Positions 8,774 through 17,603 of a stretch of DNA of 64,000 nucleotides are shown piece after piece (position 1 is the stretch's first letter; each line of letters starts with the position of its first letter). This DNA is from Opitutaceae bacterium (GTDB taxonomy: Bacteria; Verrucomicrobiota; Verrucomicrobiia; Opitutales; Opitutaceae), in assembly GCA_003164715.1 (NCBI GenBank), contig PLTZ01000009.1, positions 62,001 to 126,000 of the forward strand, written 5' to 3'. Below the pieces are notes generated by a model that searched no databases, was not told where the DNA came from, and worked only from the letters and a program-made list of their open reading frames with translations. The translations under genes and the position numbers were made by a program.

Positions 8774-9700
8774 CTATTTCCCCGGCGCAACCGTCACCGG
8801 GACGCTCACCTCGCCGCTGCCGTAGCCCTTCAGGAACAGGCTGCCGGCGCCGGGCTTGCCGCCCTCAACCGTCACCGAGGCCGTCGTCTGTCCCTCCGGC
8901 ACGATCACCTCCGGCATGATCACGCTTTCGGGAACATCGGTGGTGACGTCCAGAAGGAGCCCGCCTGCGGGCGCCGGGTGCGAGATTGTGAAGGTGAGGG
9001 TCTGCTTCTGGCCCGGGACGAGCGTGAGGGCGGCCGGCTCCGCCGTGACCTCGCTTGAGTCTATCCGGAATGTGCCGACCACGGAGTTGCCTGCGGCGCT
9101 CGACAGCGTGACCTTGTAGGTCCTGCCGGGGGCGAGCGCGGGGACGAAGAACCCGAGCGAGGTGGGGGACTCGTAGACCGTGCGCACGGCCGTGCCGTCG
9201 AAGCCGATCAGGTCCTGCGGCGTGAAGCCGCGGCCGAGGACGCCGATCCTCGCGCCCACGGGGCCGCGGTTGACCTCGAGGGAGAGGACGTAACGCCGGA
9301 CGATGCTCGCCCGGGCCACCCCGGTGTAGGCCTCACGGGCCGCGGACATGCCGTTGCCCTCGGTCGAGTAGTTCACGAGGAAATAGTAGCCGATCGCGTC
9401 CTGGCCGGGCGGCAGCTTGTAGTCGAACTCGTAGATGCCGGGGATCGTGTCGCTCTTCTTCATGTCGCGGCTCTCGGCGCCCACGACGATGTGGGGGGCG
9501 ATGCTGTCCGGCACGACGGTGGCCGACTGGGGTGTAACGCGCAGCGTGAACGTGTAGATTCCGGACGGATTCTCCGGCAGGGACGGCGGCGTGAGGTTCG
9601 TCAGGCTCATCGTTGCGCAGCCGCACAGCAGCATCGTGGCGAGTGCCGCACTTGAGGCGGGCAGGATTTGTCTCGCGAAGGAAATTCGTTTGAGGTCCAT
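8774..9700 (-). CDS. Secreted lipoprotein with IPT/Ig-like repeats
   Basis: A 308-residue hypothetical. From ATG 9700 the product opens with a basic stretch, a hydrophobic segment and a lipobox ending LLCGC, so it is probably lipid-anchored outside the cytoplasm. The rest is beta-rich: an N-terminal domain with FTLRVTPQSATVVPDSI, a central module with GPVGARIGVLGRGFTPQDLI, which resembles an IPT/TIG fold, and a C-terminal domain like those of plant-type or invasin-like Ig repeats (LTLVPGQKQTLTFTI, then VPEGQTTASVTV). The frame stays open upstream to 9802, but those residues lack a signal. No enzyme motif is seen. Only 13 nt separate it from divergent hemW. Confidence 0.75.
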   Translation of the reverse strand: MDLKRISFARQILPASSAALATMLLCGCATMSLTNLTPPSLPENPSGIYTFTLRVTPQSATVVPDSIAPHIVVGAESRDMKKSDTIPGIYEFDYKLPPGQDAIGYYFLVNYSTEGNGMSAAREAYTGVARASIVRRYVLSLEVNRGPVGARIGVLGRGFTPQDLIGFDGTAVRTVYESPTSLGFFVPALAPGRTYKVTLSSAAGNSVVGTFRIDSSEVTAEPAALTLVPGQKQTLTFTISHPAPAGGLLLDVTTDVPESVIMPEVIVPEGQTTASVTVEGGKPGAGSLFLKGYGSGEVSVPVTVAPGK

Positions 9701-9713
9701 TTGGTTAATATTA

Positions 9714-10913
9714 ATGAGCGCGGTCGCCGCAGAGGAGCAAGCCAAAGCTGAGCGCCCCGAACCGCTCGGACTGTACGTCCACGTGCCGTTCTGCGCCTCC
9801 ACCTGCGACTTCTGCGCCTTCTATCAGGTCAGTCCGACCGCCGAATCCGTGAGGTGTTTCGTCAATCGCCTGTCGGCGGAGGCCGCGCTTATCGGCTGGG
9901 ACAGGCCCCTGTCGACCGTCTTCTGGGGAGGGGGAACCCCGGGCCTGCTCTCGCCCGCCGACCTGGGGCGCGTGGCGGAGGTCGTCCACGGCATCCCCGG
10001 GGGGGCTTCACCAGGGGAATGGACGGTCGAGCTTGCGCCCTCCTCGGTGACCCGGGAGCGGCTCGCGGTGCTCCGGTCGGCGGGCGTGACCCGGGTCTCG
10101 CTCGGGGTCCAGAGCTTCAGGCCGGCGCTCCTCGCGGCTCTGGGCAGGGCCCACACCCGGGAGCGGGTGCACCGCGCCTATGAGCGTGTCCGCGCCGCCG
10201 GCTTCGCAAGCGTGAACCTGGACCTCATGTTCGCCCTGCCGGGGCAGACCGCCGCCGAGTGGGAGGCCGACATCGACGAGGCGGTGGCGCTCGCCCCCGA
10301 CCACATCTCGACGTACTGCCTGACCTTCGAGGAGGACACCGCCCTCTGGGTGAAGCTGTCGCAGGGCCGGGTGCGCCTCGACGCGGAGAACGAGGCGCGG
10401 ATGTACGAGCGCACCTGGGAGAGGCTGGGCGCCGCGGGCTACGCGCAGTACGAGATCTCGAACTTTGCCCGCCCGGGGCACGCCTGCGTCCACAACCTGA
10501 ACACCTGGAGGATGGGCGAGTGGGCCGGCCTCGGGCCGTCGGCCGCGTCGCAGATGGGCGGGTGGCGGGGGGCCAATGTCGCGGATCTTCCCAAGTGGGC
10601 CGAGCGGGTCGGCCGGGGCGAGCGGATGACCGAGGACCGGACGGCGCTCTCGGCGGCGCTTCTCGCCGAGGACGCCCTGGTGTTCGGGCTCAGGATGAAC
10701 GCGGGGGTGGACCTGGGGCCCCTGCGCGCCCGGAGCCCGGAGGCCCCGTGGGCGAGGGTGGAGGCGCTCATCGACAGGCTCGCAGCCGAGGGCCTCGCCG
10801 CGCGCGACGGCTCCCAGGTACGCCTCGAGGCGAGGGGCCGGCTCCTCGCCGACTCGGTCGGGTCGGAGGTCATGGTCGCCTTCGGGCAGCCCGCGGCGCC
10901 CGTCGCCTGCTGA
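9714..10913 (+). CDS. hemW: HemW-type radical SAM protein (coproporphyrinogen III oxidase-like)
   Basis: A 399-residue radical SAM protein. LYVHVPFCASTCDFCAFYQ (about residues 20-38) carries the CxxxCxxC iron-sulfur motif. WGGGTPGLL follows, then VSLGVQSF and NLDLMFALPGQT, all diagnostic of the HemN/HemW family. The C-F-C pattern and under 400 residues point to HemW, a heme chaperone, rather than true HemN, the oxygen-independent coproporphyrinogen oxidase. The ATG at 9714 was chosen because upstream in-frame residues are non-conserved and overlap the divergent lipoprotein gene. Confidence 0.9.
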   Translation: MSAVAAEEQAKAERPEPLGLYVHVPFCASTCDFCAFYQVSPTAESVRCFVNRLSAEAALIGWDRPLSTVFWGGGTPGLLSPADLGRVAEVVHGIPGGASPGEWTVELAPSSVTRERLAVLRSAGVTRVSLGVQSFRPALLAALGRAHTRERVHRAYERVRAAGFASVNLDLMFALPGQTAAEWEADIDEAVALAPDHISTYCLTFEEDTALWVKLSQGRVRLDAENEARMYERTWERLGAAGYAQYEISNFARPGHACVHNLNTWRMGEWAGLGPSAASQMGGWRGANVADLPKWAERVGRGERMTEDRTALSAALLAEDALVFGLRMNAGVDLGPLRARSPEAPWARVEALIDRLAAEGLAARDGSQVRLEARGRLLADSVGSEVMVAFGQPAAPVAC

Positions 10914-10919
10914 GCACGG

Positions 10920-11144
10920 CTAGGCGGCCGCCTGCTTGCCCGCGATGTGGGCGAAGAACGCGTCGCGCCGTGAGCGCGCGATGCCCAGGTCCTTGGTCCC
11001 GAGCGAGCGGCGGATGCGCTCCTTCGTGAACGCGGTCGGATGCACGGTGTAGTGCAGGAACCATGTCCCGTGGTTGTTCCAGAGGTGGTGGTTGGGGTTG
11101 TCCGCGGCAATGCGGATCCCGGCGTGTTCGGCGTGGCTTGTCAT
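10920..11144 (-). CDS. Small protein resembling the N-terminal part of a tyrosine recombinase
   Basis: A 74-residue hypothetical. TWFLHYTVHPTAFTKERIRR (about 27-46), then SLGTKDLGIARSRRDAFF, resembles the strand-strand-helix N-terminal domain of phage integrases, where a hairpin precedes an RxSLxTxdxxxAxxxR stretch. No core-binding or catalytic domain (R-H-R-Y) follows, so it is either a stand-alone DNA-binding protein or an integrase relic. It is convergent with hemW (6 nt between stops). A minus-strand terminator-like hairpin sits about 50 nt upstream of its ATG, within an apparent structured leader. Confidence 0.55.
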   Translation of the reverse strand: MTSHAEHAGIRIAADNPNHHLWNNHGTWFLHYTVHPTAFTKERIRRSLGTKDLGIARSRRDAFFAHIAGKQAAA

Positions 11145-11186
11145 GATGCGTGATGTTCGTGGTGGATCGGATCGCGCAGCAGGGCT

Positions 11187-11221
11187 GAAAGCAAAAGACC
11201 GACCTGGGCATCAGGTCGGTC
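11187..11221 (-). terminator. Strong intrinsic-terminator hairpin on the minus strand, in a leader
   Basis: GACCGACCTG (11197-11206) and CAGGTCGGTC (11212-11221) form a perfect 10-bp stem with a 5-nt loop. Read on the minus strand the stem is followed directly by TTTTGCTTTC. It lies about 50 nt before the ATG of the 74-residue minus-strand gene and there is no minus-strand gene upstream. It must therefore end either an untranslated RNA or an attenuated leader. Confidence 0.7.
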
Positions 11222-11398
11222 ATCGCTTTCGGGAGCGTTTTGGTTCGGGGCCTTTTGGGCCCCGCACATCCGGGCTTTCGCCCGTTCCACCGTGGCCGCT
11301 CCCGGCCCGGTTGGCAGAACCGGCTTTTTGAGGGCCGGTTCGTTCCTGATGCGCCGGGAATCATGAAAGTCGCGGCCCGTCCGTCCAGAGTTTTTTTC
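11197..11398 (-). ncRNA. Candidate structured RNA or riboregulatory leader (hairpin array)
   Basis: The 326-nt gap between the small minus-strand gene and the plus-strand glycosyltransferase holds a series of perfect hairpins: AACCGGC/GCCGGTT (11318-11340), CGGGC/GCCCG (11271-11284), CGGGGCC/GGCCCCG (11246-11264), CGCT/AGCG (11224-11237) and the terminator stem at 11197-11221. Read on the minus strand, the 11271-11284 hairpin is closed by a GAAA tetraloop and the last hairpin is followed by U-residues. Both features favour a minus-strand RNA. I do not recognise the family and see no RNase P, tmRNA or 6S signatures. The 5' end is a guess. Confidence 0.45.
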
Positions 11399-11470
11399 CG
11401 ATTAAGGCTTGGTTTATTGCAACTCGTTGGTTATCAGTTTGAAATCATACGCATTAACGCCGAACCATAG

Positions 11471-12415
11471 ATGCCCACGCTCCGGGTCACAGTCGCCGTC
11501 ATCACCTTCAACCGCTCCCGTTTTCTCAGGGAGACCCTTGCCGGGCTCGTGCGCCAGGACTATCCGGCCGGCTGTTGGGAGCTCCTGGTGATCGACAACA
11601 ACTCGACGGACGACACTCGGGACGTCGTGGCGTCCTTCCTTGCCGCCATGCCGTCGCCGCGCTGGATCCTCGAGGAGCGCGCAGGCCTTGACCACGGCCG
11701 CAACCGCGCGATCGACGAGGCCAAGGGCGACGTGATCGCCCTCGTCGACGACGACATCCTCATGGAGCCCGACTGGCTTGCACAGCTCGTCGCCCCGTTC
11801 TCGGGGCAGCCGCCCCCCCCGGTGGGCGTGGTCGGAGGAGAGGTGGTCCCGATCTTTCCCGACGGCATCCCCGATTGGCTCAAGGGCACCCACAGGCCCC
11901 TCAGGTTCCGCAAGGACCCGGGCCCGCTGCCGCCGGGCCAGTCCCCGATGGGCGCCAACTTTGCCTTCCCGCGGTGGGTGTTCGAGCGCTTCGGCAGGTT
12001 CGACACGCACCTGGACCGCAAGGGCACCGCGCTCTTTGGCGGCGGGGACAGCGAGATGATCCGGCGGGTGCGCGCCGGCGGCCTCGAGGCGTGGTTCGCG
12101 CCCGGGGCGAGGGTCCTCCACCAGATCCCGGCCGGCAGGCTCACTCTGCACTACGCCCTGCGGCACGCGTTCGACTCCGCCCGCTCCCGCGTGGTCGACC
12201 GCGTGCGCGTCCTGCGCGAGTCGCGCCGCTCGCCCCTGCCGTTCCTCGGGTCCCGCGCCGTCGCCAGCGCCTTCAAGCTGGCCGGGTTTCTCGTCCTTTG
12301 CGCGGCCTGCTTCGTCGTCTTCAGCCGCGGACGGGCCAAGCGGGCGCTCGTTCGGGGCTGGCGCTGCTGCGGCTACCTGTATCAAATCGCTCGCTCCGGC
12401 GTCGGAAAGATCTGA
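11471..12415 (+). CDS. Glycosyltransferase family 2
   Basis: A 314-residue GT-A fold glycosyltransferase. The nucleotide-sugar binding part has VAVITFNRSRFLRETL (about 8-23), LLVIDNNSTDDT (38-49), and the metal-binding DDD within ALVDDDIL (about 90-97). Donor and acceptor sugars are unknown. A hydrophobic stretch near the C-terminus (about 266-284) may attach it to the inner membrane. It heads a two-gene unit with the next glycosyltransferase 12 nt downstream. The 80 nt upstream are AT-rich (T7 at 11391-11397), so a promoter there is likely, but no box is convincing. Confidence 0.86.
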   Translation: MPTLRVTVAVITFNRSRFLRETLAGLVRQDYPAGCWELLVIDNNSTDDTRDVVASFLAAMPSPRWILEERAGLDHGRNRAIDEAKGDVIALVDDDILMEPDWLAQLVAPFSGQPPPPVGVVGGEVVPIFPDGIPDWLKGTHRPLRFRKDPGPLPPGQSPMGANFAFPRWVFERFGRFDTHLDRKGTALFGGGDSEMIRRVRAGGLEAWFAPGARVLHQIPAGRLTLHYALRHAFDSARSRVVDRVRVLRESRRSPLPFLGSRAVASAFKLAGFLVLCAACFVVFSRGRAKRALVRGWRCCGYLYQIARSGVGKI

Positions 12416-12427
12416 GCCTGCCCCGCC

Positions 12428-13204
12428 ATGGCGTCCCCACCCCCGGTATCCGTCTTCATCCTCTCGAGGAACGAGGAGCATAAGATCGGCCCAGCCCTCG
12501 AGAGCGTCTCGTGGGCCGCCGAGGTCGTCGTGATCGACTCGTTCAGCACGGACAGGACCGTCGAGATCGCCACAGGTCGCGGCGCCCGGGTCGTCCAGGT
12601 GGAGTTCAGGAGGTTTGGCGAGCTGCGCCAGGCCGGGATCCTGCACACGACGCAGCCCTGGATCTTCAGCCTCGATGCCGACGAGCGCTGCACGCCCGAG
12701 GCGAGGGTCGAGATCCTGAGGATCGTCGCCGACCCGGCCTCGGCCGACGCCTACCTCGTGCCCCGCAGGAACGTCCTCCTCGGCCGGGAGATCCGCCACA
12801 GCGGGTGGTTCCCGGATTACCGCCAGCCCCAGCTGTTCAGGCGGGGCCGCATGACATATTCCGCGTCGGACGAGGTGCACGAGGGCTGGGAACTCGACGG
12901 CCGCCTTGGGCGGATGAGGAGCCCGATCGTCCAGATTCCCTACAGGACGCTGTCCGAGGCGATCGCCAAGATGGACCGCTACACGACGCTCGGGGTCGCC
13001 AAGCAGGAGCGCCTCGGGGCCCGCGCGGGCTATGGCCGGGCGTACTTCCGGGCCTCATGGGCCTTCTTCAAGGCCTACGTCCTTCAGCTCGGGTTCCTGG
13101 ACGGCGGGCCGGGCCTGGTAATCGCCGTCCTTCGCTTCGAGAACTCGTTCTACAAGCACGCGAAGCTCCTCGAGCACCGGCTCCCGCCCCGGGACGGTGC
13201 CTAG
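12428..13204 (+). CDS. Glycosyltransferase family 2, WaaE/KdtX-like (LPS core type)
   Basis: A 258-residue GT-A glycosyltransferase of the WaaE/KdtX subgroup that adds sugars to the LPS inner core. [19 protein letters not shown] at the start, [20 protein letters not shown], then FSLDADER (about 82-89) as the DxD-type metal site match it. The conserved [17 protein letters not shown] segment is also typical of this group. It is the second gene of a pair with the preceding glycosyltransferase. Its TAG stop shares the CTAG at 13201-13204 with the stop of sucD on the other strand, so the genes overlap tail to tail by 4 nt. Confidence 0.85.
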   Translation: MASPPPVSVFILSRNEEHKIGPALESVSWAAEVVVIDSFSTDRTVEIATGRGARVVQVEFRRFGELRQAGILHTTQPWIFSLDADERCTPEARVEILRIVADPASADAYLVPRRNVLLGREIRHSGWFPDYRQPQLFRRGRMTYSASDEVHEGWELDGRLGRMRSPIVQIPYRTLSEAIAKMDRYTTLGVAKQERLGARAGYGRAYFRASWAFFKAYVLQLGFLDGGPGLVIAVLRFENSFYKHAKLLEHRLPPRDGA

Positions 13205-14124
13205 CTGAGCGCGACGCCCTTTGCCTTCGCGGCCCGGATGAGGGCCTCGGCCATGTCCGACGGCGTCACGGCGACCTCGATCCCGCATTCCTTGAGGATC
13301 GCGATCTTGGCGGCCGCGGTGTCCGCCGCGCCGCCGACGATGGCGCCGGCGTGGCCCATGCGCCGCCCCGCCGGGGCCGTCGCACCCGCGATGAAGCCGG
13401 CGACGGGCTTGCGGCAGTTGGCCTTTATCCAGCGCGCGGCCTCGGCCTCCGCGTTGCCGCCGATCTCCCCGATCATGATGATCCCGACGGTCTCGGGGTC
13501 GTCGTTGAACATCCGGATCACGTCCAGGTGGGTGGTCCCGTTGACTGGGTCCCCGCCGATCCCGACGCTCGTGCTCTGGCCGATGCCGCGCACCGTCAGC
13601 TGGTAGACGGCCTCGTAGGTGAGGGTGCCCGAGCGCGAGACGACGCCGACCCTGCCCTTCTTGTGGATGTAGCCCGGCGCGATCCCGATGCGGCACCCGC
13701 CGAATGACTTCTCGCCCGCCCCCGGCGCCACGATCCCCGGGCAGTTGGGGCCCAGCAGGCGCGTCTTCCCGCCGGCCATCGCGCGCTTCACGCGCACCAT
13801 GTCCTTGATCGGGATGCCCTCGGTGATCGCGACCGCCAGGTCGAGGCCGGCGTCGACGCACTCGAGGACCGCGTCGGCCGCGAACGGCGGCGGGACGAAG
13901 ATCGCGGAGACCATCGCGCCGGTCGCGCGCGAGGCGTCGGCGACCGAGTTGAAGATCGGCACCCGGTAGGCGCCGTGCTCGAAGACCTGCCCGCCCTTTC
14001 CCGGGGTGACACCGGCGACGACCTTCGTGCCGTAGTCGAGGGAAAGCCCGGCGTGGCGGCCGCCGAAGTCGCCGGTGATGCCCTGGATGAGAATTTTGGT
14101 CTCTGGAGTGATGAGTATGGCCAT
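13201..14124 (-). CDS. sucD: Succinyl-CoA ligase (ADP/GDP-forming) alpha subunit
   Basis: SucD with SucC interconverts succinyl-CoA and succinate with substrate-level phosphorylation in the TCA cycle. The 307 residues start at ATG 14124. The N-terminal CoA-binding Rossmann domain holds VQGITG-like sequence ([13 protein letters not shown]) and the nucleotide-binding AGVTPGKGG. The ligase domain has [20 protein letters not shown] and the phosphohistidine segment GHAGAIVGG. The length is normal for the family. It ends the hprK-rph-cyclase-sucC-VOC-sucD run, 5 nt after the VOC gene. Confidence 0.96.
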   Translation of the reverse strand: MAILITPETKILIQGITGDFGGRHAGLSLDYGTKVVAGVTPGKGGQVFEHGAYRVPIFNSVADASRATGAMVSAIFVPPPFAADAVLECVDAGLDLAVAITEGIPIKDMVRVKRAMAGGKTRLLGPNCPGIVAPGAGEKSFGGCRIGIAPGYIHKKGRVGVVSRSGTLTYEAVYQLTVRGIGQSTSVGIGGDPVNGTTHLDVIRMFNDDPETVGIIMIGEIGGNAEAEAARWIKANCRKPVAGFIAGATAPAGRRMGHAGAIVGGAADTAAAKIAILKECGIEVAVTPSDMAEALIRAAKAKGVALS

Positions 14125-14129
14125 GGGGA

Positions 14130-14498
14130 TCAGGCTTTGCGCTTGTGGAAGATGATGGGATGACCGTCCGGCGAGTTGATGCCGAACATGTTGCAGGGCG
14201 GGAACTCCTGGGGTTCGATGGTCAGCGCGATCCCCGCCGCCTTCACCGCGGCCAGCGTCTCGCCAAGGTCCGCGACCTCGAGGGCCACGCCGACCGCCCC
14301 GCTCCCGGACGGGGGAAAGGCGTTCGTGACCGCGAGCGCGACCCCGGCCACGTCGTACTCGATCCACCAAGTGCCGGGCGAGAACTCGAGCTCCACAACG
14401 ACCTTCAGGCCGAGGAGCTTCTCGTAGAACGCCCGGGCGCGGGCGATGTCGGCCACGGGGTGGCTCACGAAGGCGACTTCCTTGATCTTGATGCTCAT
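14130..14498 (-). CDS. VOC (glyoxalase/bleomycin resistance) family protein between sucC and sucD
   Basis: A 122-residue vicinal oxygen chelate protein with two beta-alpha-beta-beta-beta units: [20 protein letters not shown] at the start, then GLKVVVE and WWIEYDV, with [10 protein letters not shown] at the end. His in SHPV and Glu/His near the second repeat could be metal ligands. It sits between sucC and sucD, with 29-nt and 5-nt gaps, so it is co-transcribed with succinyl-CoA ligase. VOC proteins include methylmalonyl-CoA epimerase, whose product feeds succinyl-CoA, but this protein lacks a clear epimerase signature and I do not assign that role. Confidence 0.82.
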   Translation of the reverse strand: MSIKIKEVAFVSHPVADIARARAFYEKLLGLKVVVELEFSPGTWWIEYDVAGVALAVTNAFPPSGSGAVGVALEVADLGETLAAVKAAGIALTIEPQEFPPCNMFGINSPDGHPIIFHKRKA

Positions 14499-14527
14499 GG
14501 GGACGGGGATGGGGGGTGCGCCCCGGC

Positions 14528-15718
14528 TCAGGCTGCCTTCGCCACGAGCGCGACGATCTTCTGCGCGGCGTCCGCCATCGAGTCGCCCGAGACGATCGCC
14601 AGCCCCGACGCGGCCAGCGCCGCCTTTCCGGCCTCGACATTGTTGCCCTCGAGGCGGACGACGAGCGGCAGCTTCAGGCCCACCTCGCGGACGGCCGCCA
14701 CGATCCCGGTCGCGATCACGTTGCAGTCCATGATCCCGCCGAAGACGTTAACGAGGATCCCCTTTACGTTCGGGTCCCCGAGGATGATCTTGAAGGCGGC
14801 GACCACCTGGCTGGTGGACGCGCCGCCGCCCACGTCGAGGAAGTTGGCCGGGTTGCCCCCGTAGTACTTGATGATGTCCATCGTGCTCATCGCGAGGCCG
14901 GCGCCGTTCACCAGGCACGCGATGTTCCCGTCGAGGGCGATGTAGCTGAGGCCGTGCTTTGAGGCCTCGGTCTCCTTCGGGTCCTCCTCGTTCAGGTCCC
15001 GCAGGGCGACGATTTCCGGGTGGCGGAACAGCGCGTTGTCGTCAAAGGACACCTTGGCGTCCAGCGCCAGGACTTCGCCCGTCGGGGTCGTGACGAGCGG
15101 GTTCACCTCCACCATCGCGGCGTCGGTCGCCCAGTACATGGCGTAGAGGCAGCGGATGAGCTTGGAGGCGTTCTTCGCCTCGGCGGGCGCGAGCCCGAGC
15201 TTGGTCACGAGCTCTCGGACCTGGTAGTCGGCGAGGCCGTAGGCCGGGTCGATGAGGACCTTGAAGATCTTGTCCGGCGTCTCGCGCGCGACCTTCTCGA
15301 TCTCCACGCCCCCTTCCGTCGAGGCGACGATGACCGGGCGCGACGCAGCCCGGTCGAGCAGGATCGCGAGGTAGAACTCCTTCTTGATGTCATTAGCGAC
15401 CGTGAAATACACCGTCTGGACCTTCCGGCCGGCCGGCCCGGTCTGCGCCGTGACCAGCGTGTTGCCGAGCATCCGGGAGGCCGCTTCCCTGGCCTCGGCC
15501 TTGGTCTTGCAGAATTTGACGCCCCCCTTGTACCCGTCCGTGAACACGCCCTTGCCGCGCCCGCCCGCGTGGATCTGGGACTTCACCATGGTCGGGCCCT
15601 CGGGGAGGGCGGCCAGGGCGTTGATGAAGTCCTCGGGCGTCTTTGCGGGGGCGCCCTTGGGGACCGGGACGCCGAATTTTTCAAAGAGGGCCTTCGCCTG
15701 GTACTCGTGTATGTTCAT
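14528..15718 (-). CDS. sucC: Succinyl-CoA ligase (ADP-forming) beta subunit
   Basis: The ATP-grasp subunit of succinyl-CoA synthetase, 396 residues. [20 protein letters not shown] is the canonical family start, which sets the ATG at 15718 rather than further upstream. [14 protein letters not shown] forms the nucleotide-binding loop; [21 protein letters not shown] and [15 protein letters not shown] give the metal- and phosphate-handling elements; [10 protein letters not shown] is near the end. The partner sucD follows after the VOC gene. It lies 54 nt downstream of the cyclase gene on the same strand. Confidence 0.96.
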   Translation of the reverse strand: MNIHEYQAKALFEKFGVPVPKGAPAKTPEDFINALAALPEGPTMVKSQIHAGGRGKGVFTDGYKGGVKFCKTKAEAREAASRMLGNTLVTAQTGPAGRKVQTVYFTVANDIKKEFYLAILLDRAASRPVIVASTEGGVEIEKVARETPDKIFKVLIDPAYGLADYQVRELVTKLGLAPAEAKNASKLIRCLYAMYWATDAAMVEVNPLVTTPTGEVLALDAKVSFDDNALFRHPEIVALRDLNEEDPKETEASKHGLSYIALDGNIACLVNGAGLAMSTMDIIKYYGGNPANFLDVGGGASTSQVVAAFKIILGDPNVKGILVNVFGGIMDCNVIATGIVAAVREVGLKLPLVVRLEGNNVEAGKAALAASGLAIVSGDSMADAAQKIVALVAKAA

Positions 15719-15772
15719 ATCCGGTCGGATGAGGTTTGTCAGATTCGGGGGCCAAGAGACATCAAAATACAA

Positions 15773-17599
15773 TCACGCCAGCCTCCAAAATTCAAATGGG
15801 ACGTCGCCAAGCCCGCGGAGCGCTGCCGCGTCGCGCCGCGCGGTGAGCCTCGCCCCGGGGCTGGCCAGGAGCGCGGCGACCTGCGGGTCGCGCAGGACGC
15901 TCGCCGAGACGACGATGTCAAAGCCCGAGGACAGGGCGCAGAGCCGCGAGCCGACGTTCACCGTCGTCCCGAAGTAGTCCAGCCGCTCGTTCTGGCTGAT
16001 GGCCAGGCACGGGCCCTGGTGGATGCTGCACTTCAGTGCGAACCCCGGCCGCGCCTTCTCCGGCGCCGAGAGCGCGGTTTGGGCCTTCCTCATCGCCCGC
16101 ACCGCGCAGACCGGGTGCGTGAACGCGGCCATGACCGCGTCGCCCATCGTCTTCACGATCCCGCCGCCCTCGGCGGCGATCTCGGCCCGGACGAGGTCGA
16201 AGTGGTTGAGGACGCGCCCGAACGCGGGGGCGTCGCCGATCTCCGTGTAGAGCCGGGTCGAATCCTTCAGGTCCGTGAAGACGATCGTGATCACGCCGAC
16301 CGATATCCTCTCCCCCTGGCGAAGGATCTCCTTCGAGAAGAGGTCGCGGAAGATCTGCCGCGAGGTGACCGCGGCGGCCGTCACGGCCTGGTCGCTCCAC
16401 GCGACCCGCTCGATGACGGCCAGGCACTCGACCCGGTCGGCATTGACGATGTTCAGGACGCCGTCCGGCGCGACGACGGGCTCGTCCGCGGCCTCGATCC
16501 CCGGGCCCACGTCAATCCGCGCCGAGGAGCCTCCGGACCGCTCGATGCGGAAGGCCTGCTGGGCCGCGACGCCCTGGGTGCGCAGGCGGTACCGGCCCTG
16601 CGGGTAGGACATGGCGACGAAGAGGCTCTCGCCCGGCCCGAGGCGCTTCTGCGCGACGACGTGGGGGGTGATCTGGGGGCCGCCGAGGCAGTACTCGGTC
16701 CGCGTGACGCGCCTGACGGTCGGGTTCGGGACAAAGGTGAGCTCCACCGACTGGTCGAAGTTCACGGTGAAGTCGACGCCGCAGGAGTCGCAGTGCGCCT
16801 CGCTGGTCACGCCCGAGAGGTCCGGCTTCCCCCGCCTCGACCCCCGGCAGTGGGGGCAGAGCACCTCCCAGCTGAAGTCCAGCATCCCGGCGCGCGTCGC
16901 ATGAAGAAAGAGGTCAAGCGTCTGGCGCCGGTCGACGGACCACTGGTCCGCGATGGCGTACGGCCGCATCTTCTGGACGGAAAGGTCGTCGGCCGACGAC
17001 ACGTACGCGCACAGGCGCTCGACCAGCGCCACCGGCTGCTGGGCCTCGTAGATGAGCTTTGAGGCGACGTTCGCCAGCCTCGGCGGGGCCTTGTCGAGGT
17101 GGAACTGCGCCAGGGGCGGCAGGGGCCTGCCCGGCCGCTGGGCGATCTCGTCATAACCCCGGAACACGCGCTCGGTGACGCGCCGCGCGCGGAGGCCGAT
17201 CGCCAGGGGCACGATCAAGGCGCCGATCGGGTTCGCGGGCGTGACGCGCATCTCGTAGACGATCGTCGTCCCGCCTCCCGGCTTGGCGCCGAGCTCGCAG
17301 GACTGGACCATCCTCGCCAGGGGCCCCCTCGAGAACCGGCGCTCGACGGCGAACCGCACCGGCTGCACCCACTCGAACTCGCGCTCCTCCCACTCGCCCA
17401 CGAGTCCGAGGTACCTGGACCTGAGCCGGCGCAGCCCCGGCTCGGGGGCGGGCTCGCCCTTGGCGGGCGCCCGGACCTCGAACGGGGGGAAGCCGCAGTC
17501 CCGGTTGAACCGGTCCGTGTTGGAGACCAGCGGCCAGAGCGCCTCGGGGGTCGACCTTAGGTCCCAAGCCCAGCGGTAGAGCTTCTCCGGGTATCGCAC
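15773..17599 (-). CDS. Class III adenylate/guanylate cyclase with N-terminal SRPBCC-like region and zinc-ribbon
   Basis: A 608-residue soluble nucleotide cyclase. The C-terminal catalytic domain opens VGVITIVFTDLKDSTRLY (about 430-447), with the first metal Asp, and continues with VKTMGDAVMAAF (about 480-491), with the second metal Asp. The N-terminal 200 residues look like a START/SRPBCC lipid- or ligand-binding fold. A CPHC...CDSC pair (about 245-280) resembles a zinc ribbon, as in DUF5939 proteins. I infer cAMP over cGMP only from family frequency. It starts 4 nt after the rph stop and reads into sucC, linking second-messenger synthesis to a TCA operon. Confidence 0.85.
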   Translation of the reverse strand: MRYPEKLYRWAWDLRSTPEALWPLVSNTDRFNRDCGFPPFEVRAPAKGEPAPEPGLRRLRSRYLGLVGEWEEREFEWVQPVRFAVERRFSRGPLARMVQSCELGAKPGGGTTIVYEMRVTPANPIGALIVPLAIGLRARRVTERVFRGYDEIAQRPGRPLPPLAQFHLDKAPPRLANVASKLIYEAQQPVALVERLCAYVSSADDLSVQKMRPYAIADQWSVDRRQTLDLFLHATRAGMLDFSWEVLCPHCRGSRRGKPDLSGVTSEAHCDSCGVDFTVNFDQSVELTFVPNPTVRRVTRTEYCLGGPQITPHVVAQKRLGPGESLFVAMSYPQGRYRLRTQGVAAQQAFRIERSGGSSARIDVGPGIEAADEPVVAPDGVLNIVNADRVECLAVIERVAWSDQAVTAAAVTSRQIFRDLFSKEILRQGERISVGVITIVFTDLKDSTRLYTEIGDAPAFGRVLNHFDLVRAEIAAEGGGIVKTMGDAVMAAFTHPVCAVRAMRKAQTALSAPEKARPGFALKCSIHQGPCLAISQNERLDYFGTTVNVGSRLCALSSGFDIVVSASVLRDPQVAALLASPGARLTARRDAAALRGLGDVPFEFWRLA

Positions 17600-17603
17600 G
17601 GAT

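Noticed and set aside
6517-8919. An 800-codon plus-strand open frame opposite dxs and xseB
   Set aside because: Shadow of dxs in a GC-rich genome; low-complexity composition and no recognisable domain.
11187-11398. RNase P RNA, tmRNA or 6S RNA as the identity of the hairpin region
   Set aside because: Conserved core sequences of those RNAs (for example the P4 motif or the tmRNA ends) are not present on either strand.
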